DNA of 64,000 nucleotides from Silvania hatchlandensis (GTDB lineage Bacteria > Pseudomonadota > Gammaproteobacteria > Enterobacterales > Enterobacteriaceae), in assembly GCF_025564065.1 (NCBI RefSeq), contig NZ_JAMGZK010000052.1, positions 236,324 through 300,323 of the forward strand, given 5' to 3'. Of this stretch, positions 30,537 to 39,693 are shown in pieces. The notes beneath the pieces were generated by a model, which saw nothing but the letters and a program-made list of their open reading frames with translations, ran no database searches and was not told the DNA's origin. The position numbers were made by a program, and so were the translations under genes. Every line of letters begins with the position of its first letter. The first letter of the stretch is position 1.

Positions 30537-32336
30537 TTAAAAGGTATTAATTTCAGCTAATTTAAATCTTTGTGTGCCGCCCATCTGGCTGGAATAGTCG
30601 TGTTTTGAATTCAATACCAGTTTGTTTGCGGAAAGTGTACCGACGCTACAGGTTCGCCAGCCAAACAAGCCGCATCTGTATCCGCCGTTTTCAACACGAT
30701 TGGTTGTCAGGGTCAGTGTACCTTCTGTGTGAATTAAGCCACGGTTGATGATTTTGCCATTGAGTGTTGTATCAATCATCATCTCAGCAGAACCTTGCAT
30801 TGTTCCTTCATTGTACACATTGCCAGTGGTATTGATATTAAGACGATCGCTGTACATTATATTGTAGTTATCGAATTTATTGGCGGAGATTTGCGCGTTA
30901 TCACCTCGTAAATCCCCACGGTTTTCGAACGCGTTGCTGTTAATTGAATAAGATGCAGCCCAAATTTCACCGCTAGCCTGGTTAGAGAACTTGCCATTGG
31001 TTTTCACTTGTAAATTACTGGCGGCAAGCAATTCTCCTGAAACATTAATATTACCATTACCAGGAGTGGTGTTGTCAGTATTATTGTAGGAAAGAATGTT
31101 GAGTGATGAATTTGCCTTTACAGAGCCCACAGCATTGAACTGGCTACCGCCAAAGTTAAGTGTAACATCGTTGCCGAGGATGTCACCCTTGAGGTTCATA
31201 TTATTTAAGCTATTGATGGACAGCAGACCGTCTGATTTCATAGATGAACCCGACTGTGTGGTGAGACTACCGCCTGTTCCCATCACCAGTGCCGCTGCGC
31301 CCTTTATATTTCCATGATTCTCAATATCCCCGGCGGCTTGCATTATCAATCGGCTTGAATTGGTGATGGTTCCCTTATTAACCAGTTTATCGGAACTGTT
31401 AATAAGCATCATGCTAGTGGCAGCAATGGTTCCGTTATTCTCCAGTGTGCTGGCAGAGGTGAACTGCGCCCCGACACCATTAACCCCATGGCTTTCCATT
31501 GTTCCATCGTTAGTCAACCTTCCGTTGCTGGTCATGAGCAGTCTGTTATTGGCAACAATAGCGCCTTTGTTACGCACACCAAAGCCAAGATTAGTACCGA
31601 CCATGGTGATGGAATTGGCACGCACGCCCCCTAACTGAGAGATGTCGATGCTCAGTTTATTATCGCGAAACTCACGTGCGGTCGCCGCCTTGCCAGAGGA
31701 AACTATACTTCCACTTTTATCGTCAAGGGTAAAGTTGCCTGCCGCAATAGACATCTGATTGGTATTAATCATGCCATTAATGTTAATGGCGTCAGCGAGC
31801 AGAACGGTAAAGTCATTATTCGCGGTCAGGCCTTTACCATCGATAGTAATATTACCGTTCGTGATTTTGTAGTTATCGACCGCGCCGCTTTCATTCAGAT
31901 TGACCGAGCCTGTCGTCAACACCGCTCTTTTGGTATTGATAAAGCTGCATCCTGAGCAGGTAATACCGTTAGGGTTCGCCACAATAACATCTGCTTTTTG
32001 GCCAGCGACTTCGATAAAACCTTGCAGCGTACTGGCCTGAGTCGAAACCACTTCGTTAATTATCATTGATGCCGCAGCACCGTTGAGATTATTGTTTCTG
32101 GCAATATTTCCGTAGGTGCTATGTTGGATATTGTCAATGCTATTATTTAAAATAACCCCTTTCTGGTCAACATCAAAGCTGCGATAGATATTATGTGAAA
32201 CCCCTGCATCGTTGGGTTTTTCAATATCAATAACCTTTGGTCCGGTTGCCAGCGTATAGGATCCCGGATCTGCCCATGTGACGGTTGAGGTGAGTGCGGT
32301 CGCCAGGGCGATATGAATTAGATTAATTTTAAACAT
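30537..32336 (-). CDS. Short two-partner secretion exoprotein (TpsA, FHA-type N-terminal domain)
   Basis: 599 residues. A signal peptide (to about WA-D, residue 23) precedes a TPS domain with the NPNGI motif at 121-125, immediately followed by a C127-x2-C130 pair (ITCSGC). From about 200 to 540 the protein is a run of short Asn/Gly/Thr-rich beta-helix repeats (NKGTI, ENNGTIAAT, LVNKGTITNSS). A second cysteine pair lies near the end (C555, C563). Most TpsA adhesins or cytolysins are two to six times longer, and no toxin or cytolysin C-terminus is present. The strong terminator right after the stop argues against truncation. It is expected to be threaded through the TpsB barrel encoded 61 bases upstream. 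Gene order B then A matches ShlBA/HpmBA. Confidence 0.88.
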   Translation of the reverse strand: MFKINLIHIALATALTSTVTWADPGSYTLATGPKVIDIEKPNDAGVSHNIYRSFDVDQKGVILNNSIDNIQHSTYGNIARNNNLNGAAASMIINEVVSTQASTLQGFIEVAGQKADVIVANPNGITCSGCSFINTKRAVLTTGSVNLNESGAVDNYKITNGNITIDGKGLTANNDFTVLLADAININGMINTNQMSIAAGNFTLDDKSGSIVSSGKAATAREFRDNKLSIDISQLGGVRANSITMVGTNLGFGVRNKGAIVANNRLLMTSNGRLTNDGTMESHGVNGVGAQFTSASTLENNGTIAATSMMLINSSDKLVNKGTITNSSRLIMQAAGDIENHGNIKGAAALVMGTGGSLTTQSGSSMKSDGLLSINSLNNMNLKGDILGNDVTLNFGGSQFNAVGSVKANSSLNILSYNNTDNTTPGNGNINVSGELLAASNLQVKTNGKFSNQASGEIWAASYSINSNAFENRGDLRGDNAQISANKFDNYNIMYSDRLNINTTGNVYNEGTMQGSAEMMIDTTLNGKIINRGLIHTEGTLTLTTNRVENGGYRCGLFGWRTCSVGTLSANKLVLNSKHDYSSQMGGTQRFKLAEINTF

Positions 32337-32397
32337 TTATTTATTCCTTTAAATTAAAGTTAATGGTGATGGAGTGAAAACAACTTAGTGCTGAGGG

Positions 32398-34071
32398 TTA
32401 AAACCTCCAGTTTAATGACATACCTAAATTCAAGGCTTCGCTGTGTAAATTACCCGGTTTAGCAATGGGCGTCGCAATAAATAGGTTATAGCTGGTCTGG
32501 AACTTTTCGCCTTTAACCCCGAGTACCGCGCCCGACATGATTTTTTCGTCATAATATTCGCTATCACCGATAATTTTCCCAATATCGGTGCCGACATAAA
32601 ATTGTTGGTCAGGCAGAGGGAGGTCCCAGATAAAATCATTACGCCAGTACCAGCCTTGATTTCCGGAGAGCGTGGTTTCACCGTCAAATCCCCGCACCGT
32701 CCAGCGATTGCCAATATTTATTTTATTATCGGACGATAATGTATCAGGGCTAAATTGCGCGGTGAATTGCGGGGCATAGGTGAATTTATTCCCCGTTGCG
32801 GCAAATTTCATTAATGCCTGGACGTTAGCATGCACAACACGAGATTGCTTCGTATAAAGTTGCGCCTCTTCCTCCGGCGTGGGGGATGAACTCAGCCAGG
32901 GCAGGCGGCGCTGAATGCCTAAACTGGCATCCACGACTTTGCCGTTATAATAGCGTTGATGGTTAAGGGTCAGCTCCCAGGCGGGGTTTTGCTTACGCAT
33001 GACCATCAGTTCGCTTCCTGCTAAATAGTAGCGTGAACGATTCTTAAATATCTTACCCATGAGCGTGGTTTTCTGCTCACGGGTATGGGAAAGCACCCGG
33101 GACAGACTGGTGCTGTAGTAACGGTTTTTTGAGGTGTAATCGGTCGTGATCCAGCTCCCCTTGAAAAGCTGGCGATATTCACTTTGCCCGGCGTAAACGC
33201 TCAGTGTCCAGTAACCAAAGGGAATGGAGTAGTAGAGGCTGGCATTGCTGTTACCGTCTTCGGATTGGTTGAATTCCATATCGCCACCCGCCGAGACGTA
33301 AAACAGATCGTTAAGCCCTGTGATGTCGTACAGGTATAACGCACCTCCGCCCTGATAGCGACCGCTGCGCCGGCTGCCGGCATCGTCAAGCCATGCACCG
33401 ATCTGCCATTTTTTGTCCAGATTGCGGGTAAGTGTGATACTGCTTTCAGCAAACTGCTCACCCGGCGCAAGCTGCATTTGTGCCTGGGTACCAGGAAGTC
33501 GTTGCAGGTTCGCTATGCCTTGTTCCAGGTCGGACAGACGCAAAATGTCACCCCTTTCCAGAGGCATTGTGTTCCATAAGCTCGTGGTGTTGCGTGTTTC
33601 AGGGCTAAACGTAATTTCGCCAACCCTACCATACGTCAACGTTAACAGAAGGTCGCCGCTGTCCAATGATTGAGATGGGACATCAATTAGAGATGTAATA
33701 TATCCCTGGACGATAAGTTCATTTTGCAGTTTGTGAGAAAGCAGGCGAATGCCATTAATCCCCAGGCACTTATTCAGCGCCTGGTGGGTTATTTTTCCCA
33801 ATAGCTTGCTGGTTAATTTATCATTATCAGATTTAATAGTGACTCGTTCTATAACTCTGCAATTTTTTTCTATCGGAAAAACAATCTCTTCTGCAGATGC
33901 AGATTGCCGGGATGAGGAATATACCTGTTCATTTGGCGATAATGTATCTTGCCGTGCTTTGTCCTGTTCTTTTTGATTGACCGAGCTGTTCGCAACGTCG
34001 GCACTGGCGTAATAGCACCAGAAAAGCACAATATACAAGCTGGCTAGCAGGTTATTTTTAAAGTTCTTCAT
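32398..34071 (-). CDS. Two-partner secretion outer-membrane transporter (TpsB, ShlB/FhaC family)
   Basis: 557 residues from the second in-frame ATG (a GGAT lies upstream; an ATG 24 bases earlier has no ribosome-binding site, so the start is uncertain). Signal peptide ends near ASA-D. A periplasmic part with two POTRA-like modules (about 65-200: CRVIERVTIKSDN, LQNELIVQGYITSLIDVPSQ) precedes a 16-strand barrel that ends in Phe (LNWRF), the BAM signal. The conserved VRGF loop motif is in RWTVRGFDGE near residue 455. It exports the exoprotein encoded next. Codon use is AT-rich compared with ybeL and gltL, suggesting horizontal acquisition. Confidence 0.9.
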   Translation of the reverse strand: MKNFKNNLLASLYIVLFWCYYASADVANSSVNQKEQDKARQDTLSPNEQVYSSSRQSASAEEIVFPIEKNCRVIERVTIKSDNDKLTSKLLGKITHQALNKCLGINGIRLLSHKLQNELIVQGYITSLIDVPSQSLDSGDLLLTLTYGRVGEITFSPETRNTTSLWNTMPLERGDILRLSDLEQGIANLQRLPGTQAQMQLAPGEQFAESSITLTRNLDKKWQIGAWLDDAGSRRSGRYQGGGALYLYDITGLNDLFYVSAGGDMEFNQSEDGNSNASLYYSIPFGYWTLSVYAGQSEYRQLFKGSWITTDYTSKNRYYSTSLSRVLSHTREQKTTLMGKIFKNRSRYYLAGSELMVMRKQNPAWELTLNHQRYYNGKVVDASLGIQRRLPWLSSSPTPEEEAQLYTKQSRVVHANVQALMKFAATGNKFTYAPQFTAQFSPDTLSSDNKINIGNRWTVRGFDGETTLSGNQGWYWRNDFIWDLPLPDQQFYVGTDIGKIIGDSEYYDEKIMSGAVLGVKGEKFQTSYNLFIATPIAKPGNLHSEALNLGMSLNWRF

Positions 34072-34124
34072 GAAGCAACATCCATTTTGTTTCATTTATT
34101 GAAGTCGTGTGGGCGCTATCGCCA

Positions 34125-34139
34125 TGAGAATCATTCTCA
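34125..34139. promoter_or_regulatory. Fur box upstream of the TPS operon
   Basis: TGAGAATCATTCTCA is a perfect 7-1-7 dyad matching the Fur core TGATAAT-N-ATTATCA at 12 of 14 positions. It lies 54 bases before the tpsB start, where the promoter is expected. The related Serratia shlBA haemolysin operon is iron-regulated, which supports the interpretation. Confidence 0.75.
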
Positions 34140-34501
34140 ATATGGCGTTAAGGAGAGTAAGCGCTAATTTTCCAGGGCTAAATATATATATCTTGAATTA
34201 TATAATTAAAAACTATATTTGAAGATGTATTTGCTTTGTCTGAGGATTGAGGATGCTAGCCAGAGAAGGAAGATTTCGCTACTTTTTTTTTCTTAAATCG
34301 ATATGAATTATTTGATTCAATATCTTTTCATGATACAACACATTGAGTTGTTAATAATTTGTATAAGATAACACACAGCTGATCTGCCGTCGGGAACCAA
34401 ATATCATAGTCGGTAACGACCGAACTTGTGATGATCAGCTCCCGTATGAGCGGCTCCGTTGCTCTGTCAGCTCACGAGAAGCTGAGAGCGAAAACGTGAA
34501 T
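34140..34501. other. AT-rich non-coding stretch between TPS locus and gltL
   Basis: About 360 bases without a supported gene. The part next to the Fur box is strongly AT-rich with A/T tracts (for example T9 near 34284-34293), typical of H-NS-bound promoters of acquired genes. Past about 34375 the composition returns to the chromosomal average and includes AGCTGATC and GATCAGCT arms 49 bases apart. The K-12 genes found here (hscC, rihA and others) are absent. Confidence 0.5.
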
Positions 34502-34529
34502 CGGTGTGCAATCCTGCCATTGCACACCG
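34502..34529 (-). terminator. Hairpin after gltL
   Basis: An 11-bp perfect stem (CGGTGTGCAAT / ATTGCACACCG, 6-base loop), 5 bases past the gltL stop. There is no T tract, so it may need Rho or act as a 3' stabiliser of the gltIJKL mRNA. Confidence 0.55.
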
Positions 34530-34534
34530 GGAGA

Positions 34535-35260
34535 TTAATGCAGAATTTTGGCGAGGAAGTCTTTAGCGCGTTCAGACTGCGGGTTAGCAAAGAACTCTTC
34601 TTTTGCCGAATCCTCGACGATTTTACCCTCATCCATAAAGATCACCCGGTTGGCCACTTTGCGGGCAAAGCCCATTTCGTGAGTCACCACCATCATGGTC
34701 ATGCCTTCCTGCGCCAGTTGTACCATGACGTCCAGCACTTCGTTGATCATTTCCGGATCGAGTGCGGACGTAGGCTCATCGAACAGCATCGCCACCGGAT
34801 CCATACACAGCGCACGGGCAATCGCCACGCGCTGTTGCTGACCGCCAGAGAGCTGCGCCGGGTACTTATCCGCATGCGCAGTCAGGCCTACGCGCTCCAG
34901 CAGCTTCAGCGCTTTTTCACGTGCAGCTGTTTTATCGCGTTTTAGCACTTTGACCTGCGCCAGCGTCAGGTTCTCGATAATGGACAGGTGCGGGAACAGC
35001 TCGAAATGCTGGAACACCATCCCAACGTTGGAACGCAGCTTGGCCAGATTGGTTTTCTTATCGTTCACTTTCGTGCCGTTGACAACAATCTCGCCTTTCT
35101 GCACCGGCTCCAGGCCGTTCACGGTTTTGATAAGCGTTGATTTGCCCGAGCCGGAAGGCCCGCAGACCACCACAACATCACCCTTTTTTACTTCCGTGGA
35201 GCAATCGGTCAGCACCTGAAAGTGCCCATACCATTTAGAAACATTTTTCAGGGAAATCAT
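34535..35260 (-). CDS. gltL: Glutamate/aspartate ABC transporter ATP-binding protein GltL
   Basis: 241 residues with Walker [10 protein letters not shown] (about 36-44), signature LSGGQQQR (about 134), Walker [14 protein letters not shown] and the H-loop. It powers uptake of L-glutamate and L-aspartate through GltJK. Its start overlaps the gltK stop by one base. Confidence 0.97.
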   Translation of the reverse strand: MISLKNVSKWYGHFQVLTDCSTEVKKGDVVVVCGPSGSGKSTLIKTVNGLEPVQKGEIVVNGTKVNDKKTNLAKLRSNVGMVFQHFELFPHLSIIENLTLAQVKVLKRDKTAAREKALKLLERVGLTAHADKYPAQLSGGQQQRVAIARALCMDPVAMLFDEPTSALDPEMINEVLDVMVQLAQEGMTMMVVTHEMGFARKVANRVIFMDEGKIVEDSAKEEFFANPQSERAKDFLAKILH

Positions 35261-35934
35261 TAGACTGTCCTTTTCTTCAGCCAGCTGACCAACAGCGACG
35301 CGCTTAAGCTAATTGCAAAATAGACCGCACCTGCGAACAGGATCATCTCGACCTGAGTACCATCGCGCTCGCCGATGGTGGAGGCGGTACGGAAGAAGTC
35401 TGCCAGACTCAATACATAGACCAGAGAGGTATCCTGGAACAGGACAATACCTTGGGTCAGCAGCAGCGGCACCATGGCGCGGAACGCCTGCGGCAGAATG
35501 ATAAGCTTCATCGACTGCCAGTGGGTCATCCCTAATGCCAGCGCGGCGCTGGACTGCCCGCGGGAGATACTCTGGATCCCGGCACGAATAATCTCAGAAT
35601 AATACGCCGCCTCAAACATCGAGAAGGCCACCATCGCCGAGATCAGGCGGATATCGCTTTTCGGCGACAGGCCAAGAACATCCTGCAGCAGACCTGGCAC
35701 AATCAGGTAGAACCACAGCAGCACCATCACCAGCGGGATGGAGCGAAACACGTTGACGTAAGCAGTGGCAAACCAGGCGATCGGCTTAAAGGCCGACAGA
35801 CGCATGACCGCTAGCAGTGTGCCCCAGACAATGCCGATCACAACCGCCGTCAGGGTGATCTTCAGGGTAATGATCAGCCCATCCAGCAGATAGGGCAGGG
35901 AGGGAACAATGGAACTCCAGTCAAACTCGTACAT
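35260..35934 (-). CDS. gltK: Glutamate/aspartate ABC transporter permease GltK
   Basis: 224 residues with about five membrane helices and the EAA loop (IISRG-type segment [31 protein letters not shown]) that docks on GltL. It overlaps gltJ by one base at its start and gltL by one at its end. Confidence 0.97.
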   Translation of the reverse strand: MYEFDWSSIVPSLPYLLDGLIITLKITLTAVVIGIVWGTLLAVMRLSAFKPIAWFATAYVNVFRSIPLVMVLLWFYLIVPGLLQDVLGLSPKSDIRLISAMVAFSMFEAAYYSEIIRAGIQSISRGQSSAALALGMTHWQSMKLIILPQAFRAMVPLLLTQGIVLFQDTSLVYVLSLADFFRTASTIGERDGTQVEMILFAGAVYFAISLSASLLVSWLKKRTV

Positions 35935-36674
35935 TATTTGCCCCCCAGGTTGCCCGGCAGGCGAACTTTACGTTCGACCAGGTTCATCACCAGCATAATT
36001 ACGGCATTAATCAGAACGTACGCCAGGGTAATGGCGGTAAAGGATTCCCACGCATGGGCAGAATAATCCAGCAGCTTGCCCGCCTGCGCGGCCATATCCA
36101 CCAGACCGATGGTGGAGGCGATGGCCGAGTTTTTCACCAGATTCATCATTTCTGAAGTCATCGGCGGGACGATCACGCGATAGGCGTTTGGCAGCAGTAC
36201 GTAGCGATAGGCTTGCGGCAAAGTCAGGCCCATCGCCAGCGCGGCATTTTTCTGCCCGCGGGGCAGGGACTGAATAGCCGCACGCACTTGCTCGCAGACG
36301 CGCGCGGCAGTGAACAGGCCCAGACACAGCATGGAGGAGACAAAGAACTGAATGTTCGGATCCAGCTCAGATTTAAACCACATACCGATATCTTCGGGCA
36401 GCAGTTCCGGGATAACCAGGTACCAGGTAAAAAACTGCACGATTAACGGAACGTTACGGAACAGTTCGACGTAACAGGTTCCCAAAGAGGAAAGAAAGCG
36501 GTTAGGCACGGTACGCAGAATACCGAACAGCGAGCCGACGAGGAAGGCGATTACCCAGGCCGTGATCGACAGCGCGACCGTGACCTGAAAACCGCTCCAC
36601 AGCCAGCCCAGATAGGTGGTGTTGCCGAACGGGGCTTGCTGCAGGAAAATGCCCCAGTTCCAGTCAATTGACAT
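35934..36674 (-). CDS. gltJ: Glutamate/aspartate ABC transporter permease GltJ
   Basis: 246 residues from [24 protein letters not shown], as in E. coli; an upstream start would add 22 unrelated residues reading through the SroC terminator. The HisMQ-type permease carries the EAA loop [30 protein letters not shown]. The gltI-gltJ gap holds SroC, whose terminator must be read through for gltJKL expression. Confidence 0.97.
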   Translation of the reverse strand: MSIDWNWGIFLQQAPFGNTTYLGWLWSGFQVTVALSITAWVIAFLVGSLFGILRTVPNRFLSSLGTCYVELFRNVPLIVQFFTWYLVIPELLPEDIGMWFKSELDPNIQFFVSSMLCLGLFTAARVCEQVRAAIQSLPRGQKNAALAMGLTLPQAYRYVLLPNAYRVIVPPMTSEMMNLVKNSAIASTIGLVDMAAQAGKLLDYSAHAWESFTAITLAYVLINAVIMLVMNLVERKVRLPGNLGGK

Positions 36675-36686
36675 AATAAACTCCGG

Positions 36687-36711
36687 AAAAAAAAGGGTAG
36701 CAGCGCTACCC
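36687..36711 (-). terminator. SroC / gltI terminator
   Basis: On the minus strand GGGTAGC-GCT-GCTACCC followed by T8, thirteen bases before the gltJ start codon. It gives SroC its Hfq-binding 3' end and attenuates gltJKL. Confidence 0.92.
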
Positions 36712-36835
36712 TCGAAGATTGGTGAGAAGCAAATTTTCACGCCCAGTGGGGAACGACCACTCAGCGTTTAGTCTGTCCGCGCTTCCCGACAATCGAGAGG
36801 GCAGGAGAACCCGCCCTTAATGGTTCTAATTAGTT
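36687..36835 (-). ncRNA. sroC: SroC small RNA (GcvB sponge) from the gltI-gltJ intergenic region
   Basis: In E. coli and Salmonella SroC is processed from the gltIJKL mRNA between gltI and gltJ and decays GcvB. Here the same gap is 155 bases long, carries no ORF and ends in a strong hairpin with eight U residues. The 3' end is well defined; the 5' end, made by RNase E, is placed near the gltI stop and is approximate. Identity rests on position and architecture plus general similarity. Confidence 0.72.
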
Positions 36836-37738
36836 AAGTGCCTTGTCGTTCGGTTCTTTAAACAGGGCTTTCATGTCATCAGACAGCTCAAAGTTCATGT
36901 TCAGATTTTTTGGTGGGATTGGGTTGCTGAACCATTTTCCGAACCATTTTTCTGCTTCGCCGGAGGTCTGCACCTGCGCGATGGTGTCATCGACCAGTTT
37001 CTTAAATTCCGGGTCGTCTTTACGCATCATGCAGCCATAGGCTTCTTTCGATTGCGCCGTGCCCACGATTTCCCAGTTGTCCGGTTTTTTGGCTTTCGCA
37101 CGTTCACCGGCCAGCAGGGCATCATCCATCATAAACGCGACTGCACGACCGCTTTCCAGGGTGCGGAAGGAGTCACCATGGTCTTTCGCACTGATGATGC
37201 GCATATCCATTTTCTTCTCTTCATTCAGCTTGTGCAGCAGAACTTCAGAAGTCGTACCGGAAGTGACAACCACCGCTTTGCCTTTCAGGTCTGCGAAATC
37301 TTTAATCTCGCCGCCTTTTTTGGTCAGCAGACGGGTACCGACCACGAAGATAGTGTCGGAGAAGGCAGCCTGTTTCTGACGCTCAAGGTTGTTGGTGGTG
37401 GAGCCGCACTCAAAATCGAAGGTGCCGTTTTGCAGCAGGGGAATACGGTTTTGCGAGGTGATTGGGATCAGCTTCACTTCCAGATCCGGTTTGTTCAGCT
37501 TTTTCTTCACCGCGTCGACGATGGCATTGGAGTAGGCCTGAGAGTAGCCCACGACTTTTTGCGTGTTGTCATAGTATGAGAACGGGACAGAAGACTCACG
37601 GTGGCCGACCACGATGACGCCGTTTTTAGCAATCTTTTCCAGGGTGCTGCCGGCGGCCGGGGCTGCGTCTTCAGCGTGAACCACGCCTGCAGACAGTCCC
37701 ATCACCAGCATTGCTGTGGCCAGTTTACGTAATTGCAT
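36830..37738 (-). CDS. gltI: Glutamate/aspartate ABC transporter substrate-binding protein GltI
   Basis: 302 residues from the ATG with AAGGAG at 9 bases; a TTG two codons earlier is less likely. Signal peptide ends near VHA (about residue 22). The SBP family 3 fold is evident (GVIVVGHRESSVPFSYYD, and GTFDFECGSTTNN near 110). It delivers glutamate and aspartate in the periplasm to GltJKL. A CA-rich leader element is likely targeted by GcvB. Confidence 0.97.
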   Translation of the reverse strand: MQLRKLATAMLVMGLSAGVVHAEDAAPAAGSTLEKIAKNGVIVVGHRESSVPFSYYDNTQKVVGYSQAYSNAIVDAVKKKLNKPDLEVKLIPITSQNRIPLLQNGTFDFECGSTTNNLERQKQAAFSDTIFVVGTRLLTKKGGEIKDFADLKGKAVVVTSGTTSEVLLHKLNEEKKMDMRIISAKDHGDSFRTLESGRAVAFMMDDALLAGERAKAKKPDNWEIVGTAQSKEAYGCMMRKDDPEFKKLVDDTIAQVQTSGEAEKWFGKWFSNPIPPKNLNMNFELSDDMKALFKEPNDKALN

Positions 37739-37781
37739 ACCCAACTCCTTTTTTATCAGCGTCAGAGACGCATTGATACCC

Positions 37782-37799
37782 AGTGTGATGTTGTTATTG
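37782..37799 (-). promoter_or_regulatory. CA-rich GcvB-target-like element in the gltI leader
   Basis: The minus strand reads CAATAACAACATCACACT, about 45 bases before the gltI start. GcvB represses gltI in Salmonella by pairing its GU-rich R1 region with a CA-rich leader element of this kind. Exact pairing was not computed. Confidence 0.5.
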
Positions 37800-38036
37800 C
37801 TCGCGCTAAACGAGTGCAGTGTTATACGTGTTTGTTAGCATTTAGTTTGGCTTAATGTAAAGATTTTGCTGCGTTATTGTTTATTTTTGCGAAGCGCGCC
37901 GCACCATTCGGAGGCAAAAAACGCTGTCTGCACCGAAACGGTGCTACCTCTGAACTGCGCTGGTGCGACTAAGTTGCACGTTAAGCCAAACCACTGAATC
38001 TGTGATTTAACTAAGCAATAGGCGTGCCAGAAATGA
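37800..38036. other. gltI-lnt intergenic region, upstream part
   Basis: Part of a 410-base gap between gltI and lnt. It holds the presumed gltI promoter (AT-rich, including TTAATGTAAAG near 37853) and no supported ORF. Beyond 38036 the gap is filled by a dispersed repeat. Confidence 0.5.
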
Positions 38037-38146
38037 CCCTCACCCCGCCCTCTCCCTAAAAGGGAGAGGGAGAAGGGCGGAGCAGAAGATGAGATTGTGC
38101 AGTGACAGTCCCCTCTCCCCTATGGGGAGAGGGTTAGGGTGAGGGG
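38037..38146. repeat. BIME-like pair of inverted CCCTCACC/CTCTCCC repeats
   Basis: Two palindromic units, each with a CTCTCCC-loop-GGGAGAG core (38049-38070 and 38111-38131), are bounded by CCCTCACCC on the left and GGGTGAGGGG on the right, so the whole 110 bases is itself an imperfect inverted repeat. A third copy lies after ubiF (45082-45116). It directly follows the lnt stop and may act as a 3'-end stabiliser or transcription barrier. Confidence 0.75.
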
Positions 38147-38149
38147 TGA

Positions 38150-39688
38150 CTACTTACGACGCTGACGAAGGCTCATCAACACGGCACCAAAGCCCAATAA
38201 CGCCGTCAGGATCCACACTGGCCAGTTGCCGGTGCGGGCGTAAGGCGTCAGGCCTGTGGTCGGCGTAACGCGGGTAGTGAGCACCTGACGGGTGAACTGC
38301 GGGATCATGGCCTGGATTTCACCCTGCGGACCAATCACGGCGGTAATGCCGTTGTTGGTACTGCGCAGCAGCGGACGGGCCAGCTCCAGGGAGCGCATCC
38401 GCGCCATCTGGAAGTGTTGCCACGGGCCAATCGACTTACCAAACCACGCATCGTTAGAGATGGTCAGTAAGAAATCCGTATCAGGGCGGAAATTATCCCG
38501 AACCTGTTCACCCAAAATGATCTCGTAGCAGATGGCAGCGGTCAGCAAAAAGCCGTGCGCACTTAACTGAGGCTGGACGTACGAGCCACGGCTAAAGGAG
38601 GACATCGGCAAATCGAAAAACGGTGCCAGCGGGCGCAGAATCGATTCCAGCGGGACAAACTCACCGAACGGCACCAGGTGATTTTTGTTGTAGCGGTTGC
38701 GCGACTCATAGCTGTAAGGATTGTCTTTTCCCAGCGTGATGATGCTGTTGTAAGTGTCGTAACGATTTTGCTTATTCAGGCGTGCATCAACGATACCGGT
38801 GATAAGCGTGGTGTTACGCGCACGCAGCAGATCGTCCATCATGCTGAGAAAACGCTGCTGGTTAATCTCCAGATCCGGAATAGCCGACTCAGGCCAGATA
38901 ATCAGCTGCGACTTGCCCATTTCGGTCTGGGTCGCATCAAGGTAGATTTTCAGGGTGTTAACCAGCTGATTTTCATCCCACTTGAGCGACTGAGGAATAT
39001 CACCCTGCACCATCGACACCTGGGTAGCGCGTTCCGGCTCAAGGGTAAACCACTGGATGTAACGCAGCGGGAAGGGCAGGGCTAACAGCACCAGCGCCAT
39101 CACCAGCGGACGCCAGTTGCGCTGGACCAGAGCCAGCACCAGCAGGCCGCTCACCACCATCAGCAGGAAGTTGATCGCCTCAACGCCCAGCACTGGTGCC
39201 AGGCCTTTCAGCGGACCATCAATCTGGCTGTAGCCAAACTGCAGCCACGGGAAACCGGTCAATACCCAGCCGCGCAGGAATTCGCTTATCTGCCAGACCA
39301 CAGGGGCGGCGATGGCGACGCGCAGCCAGCTGGTTTTCGGCCACAGGCGCGAGAGGATCCCGGCGAACAGGCCGGTATACAGCGAGAGATACGCCGCCAG
39401 CAGCACCACGAGGAACACGTTAACCGGGCCAGGCATGCCGCCAAACTGGGCAATACTGACGTACACCCAGTTAATGCCGGAGCCAAACAGGCCGAGCCCC
39501 CAGAAGTAACCAATCGCCGCCGCCTGAACAGGGCGTCGGTTCAGGGTCAGGCCCTGGAGCCCCATCAGGGAGAGAAGCGCGGCAGGCCAGATATCATAAG
39601 GGGAAAAAGCCAGCGTACCGCTGGCTCCGAATAACAGCGCCAGCAGCAGACGTATGCGCTGGCGTTCAAGCAGTGAGGCAAATGCCAT
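38150..39688 (-). CDS. lnt: Apolipoprotein N-acyltransferase Lnt
   Basis: 512 residues, as in E. coli. About eight membrane helices are followed by a periplasmic nitrilase-like domain with the catalytic triad contexts WPESAIPD (Glu, about 267), NHLVPFGEF (Lys, about 335) and AAICYEII (Cys, about 387). It adds the third acyl chain to lipoproteins. It is read after corC, ybeY and ybeZ in the same direction. Confidence 0.97.
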   Translation of the reverse strand: MAFASLLERQRIRLLLALLFGASGTLAFSPYDIWPAALLSLMGLQGLTLNRRPVQAAAIGYFWGLGLFGSGINWVYVSIAQFGGMPGPVNVFLVVLLAAYLSLYTGLFAGILSRLWPKTSWLRVAIAAPVVWQISEFLRGWVLTGFPWLQFGYSQIDGPLKGLAPVLGVEAINFLLMVVSGLLVLALVQRNWRPLVMALVLLALPFPLRYIQWFTLEPERATQVSMVQGDIPQSLKWDENQLVNTLKIYLDATQTEMGKSQLIIWPESAIPDLEINQQRFLSMMDDLLRARNTTLITGIVDARLNKQNRYDTYNSIITLGKDNPYSYESRNRYNKNHLVPFGEFVPLESILRPLAPFFDLPMSSFSRGSYVQPQLSAHGFLLTAAICYEIILGEQVRDNFRPDTDFLLTISNDAWFGKSIGPWQHFQMARMRSLELARPLLRSTNNGITAVIGPQGEIQAMIPQFTRQVLTTRVTPTTGLTPYARTGNWPVWILTALLGFGAVLMSLRQRRK

Positions 39689-39693
39689 TTAAA

